Assembly (NCBI GenBank): GCA_038207745.1
Contig: JBBQZL010000139.1
Coordinates: forward strand, 1-7,542
From: JBBQZL01 sp038207745
GTDB lineage: Bacteria > Actinomycetota > Thermoleophilia > Solirubrobacterales > 70-9
Reading direction: 5' to 3'
Length of the DNA: 7,542 nucleotides
Positions 6,960-7,542 of the stretch are shown here, piece by piece. The position numbers and the translations under genes are program-made. Positions within the stretch are counted from its first letter, which is position 1. Each line of letters opens with the position of its first letter. The notes beneath the pieces were generated by a model that saw nothing but the letters and a program-made list of their open reading frames with translations, was not told where the DNA came from and ran no database searches.

Positions 6960-7405
6960 GCGATCGGGTGGAGCCGGGAGAGGTGCTCGGCCAGAGTCTC
7001 AAGTTCCAACTCGGTGAAATGGTCGCTGAACATCGAGGTGACATTCGAGAGGTGATCGCGGCGGGCGGCGATGACCGTTCGCCTTCCGGGTTCCGTCAGC
7101 TTCGCCAGCACGACACGTCCATCCTGCGGGGAGGAGCATCTCTCGACCAACCCCGCACCTTCCAATGTGGCCAGCAGCCGGGTCGCCCCGCCCTGCGTGA
7201 TCAACAGATGATCGGCCAGATCCACCCCGCGAAGGCACCCCTCCTCGGAGAGGTGGATCTGGAGCAGAACCTCATACTCGTTGAGGCTCAGACCATGACC
7301 CGTCTGCATCGAGACATCCATCTTGCGGGTCAGGTACGAGTGGGCCCTCAACAGCGAGACCCAGGCCCCCGAAGGATCTTCCGGCAACTCGGTCAAGGCG
7401 CCCAT
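6956..7405 (-). CDS. MarR-family winged-helix transcriptional regulator
   Basis: The 149-residue product is a complete MarR-type regulator, a dimeric DNA-binding protein that usually represses genes and is released by small phenolic or oxidising ligands. An N-terminal dimerisation helix (about 12-34) precedes LSLNEYEVLLQIHLSEEG (39-56). The helix pair VDLADHLLITQGGATRLLATLEGAGLVER (61-89) includes the recognition helix. The wing follows (about 90-104), with the Asp-Gly-Arg common in this family (95-97). C-terminal helices (about 105-145) close the dimer region. The frame continues upstream to an ATG at 7435; the ATG at 7405 is preferred because it gives a typical length, but the upstream sequence runs into low-quality G tracts, so promoter and start cannot be judged well. 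AGG directly abuts this ATG. Its target and ligand are unknown. It converges with the oxidase gene, so regulation of that gene is possible but not shown. Confidence 0.88.
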   Translation of the reverse strand: MGALTELPEDPSGAWVSLLRAHSYLTRKMDVSMQTGHGLSLNEYEVLLQIHLSEEGCLRGVDLADHLLITQGGATRLLATLEGAGLVERCSSPQDGRVVLAKLTEPGRRTVIAARRDHLSNVTSMFSDHFTELELETLAEHLSRLHPIA

Positions 7406-7440
7406 CCTACGCCCGCCTCGTGCTGGAGGCGGCATCGCGG

Positions 7441-7542
7441 CGGGGGGGGGGGGGGGGGGGGGGGGGGGGGTACGGGGGGGCGGCGCCGCGGGGGGGGGGG
7501 GCTGGGGGGGCCCCCGGCCCCCCCCCCCCCCCCGCCTCTCAA
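7441..7542. other. G/C homopolymer contig end, probable sequencing or assembly artefact
   Basis: The region holds a run of 29 G (7442-7470), further G runs of 7, 12 and 7, and a run of 16 C (7518-7533), with hardly any other bases. It contrasts sharply with the normal coding sequence before it. Long poly-G is a known no-signal artefact of two-colour sequencing, and the C run could be its reverse complement joined by assembly. No gene is visible here. The upstream end of the marR region may be affected too. Confidence 0.8.

Noticed and set aside
7442..7533. G-quadruplex or i-motif element in the terminal G/C runs
   Set aside because: The runs are most simply a sequencing and assembly artefact, so no structure should be inferred.
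1..7542. A novel defence, mobile or RNA-based system
   Set aside because: All well-supported genes belong to familiar metabolic, transport or regulatory families. No direct-repeat array, integrase, transposase or long unexplained non-coding stretch is present.

Overview
This GC-rich fragment carries six intact protein-coding genes and one gene remnant, tightly packed on both strands. The products point to an actinobacterium: an F420-type luciferase-like oxidoreductase resembling mycobacterial Rv3520c, a CtpE-like P-type ATPase, and at least one start site that looks leaderless. A deep lineage such as Thermoleophilia/Solirubrobacterales is a guess. No rRNA, tRNA, CRISPR array, transposase or phage gene is visible. 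The right end (about 7440-7542) is almost pure G/C homopolymer and looks like a low-quality contig end.

Layout from left to right. Positions 31-1149 (minus) encode the NAD(H)-binding alpha-1 subunit of a proton-translocating transhydrogenase; its membrane partners would lie to the left, outside the window. Positions 1202-2263 (minus) encode an F420-dependent oxidoreductase of the Rv3520c type. Divergent from it, across an 86-base gap with candidate promoters on both strands, 2350-4836 (plus) encodes a complete CtpE-like cation ATPase. It ends 3 bases before the stop of a convergent MarR-family remnant (4840-5115, minus), of which only the wing and C-terminal part survive. The remnant breaks off exactly where an NADPH-dependent FMN reductase (5104-5682, plus) begins. 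An FAD-dependent L-2-hydroxyglutarate oxidase (5733-6953, plus) follows, and it converges on a complete MarR-family regulator (6956-7405, minus) with only 2 bases between the stop codons.

The genes share a redox and ion-homeostasis flavour (NAD(P)H balance, F420 and flavin reactions, 2-oxoglutarate recovery, cation transport), but nothing shows that they form one system. The FMN reductase and oxidase may be co-transcribed, although the oxidase has its own ribosome binding site. I found no convincing undescribed system. The most useful observation is the MarR/FMN reductase junction, which is either a real deletion that removed the regulator's DNA-binding half or an assembly mis-join.
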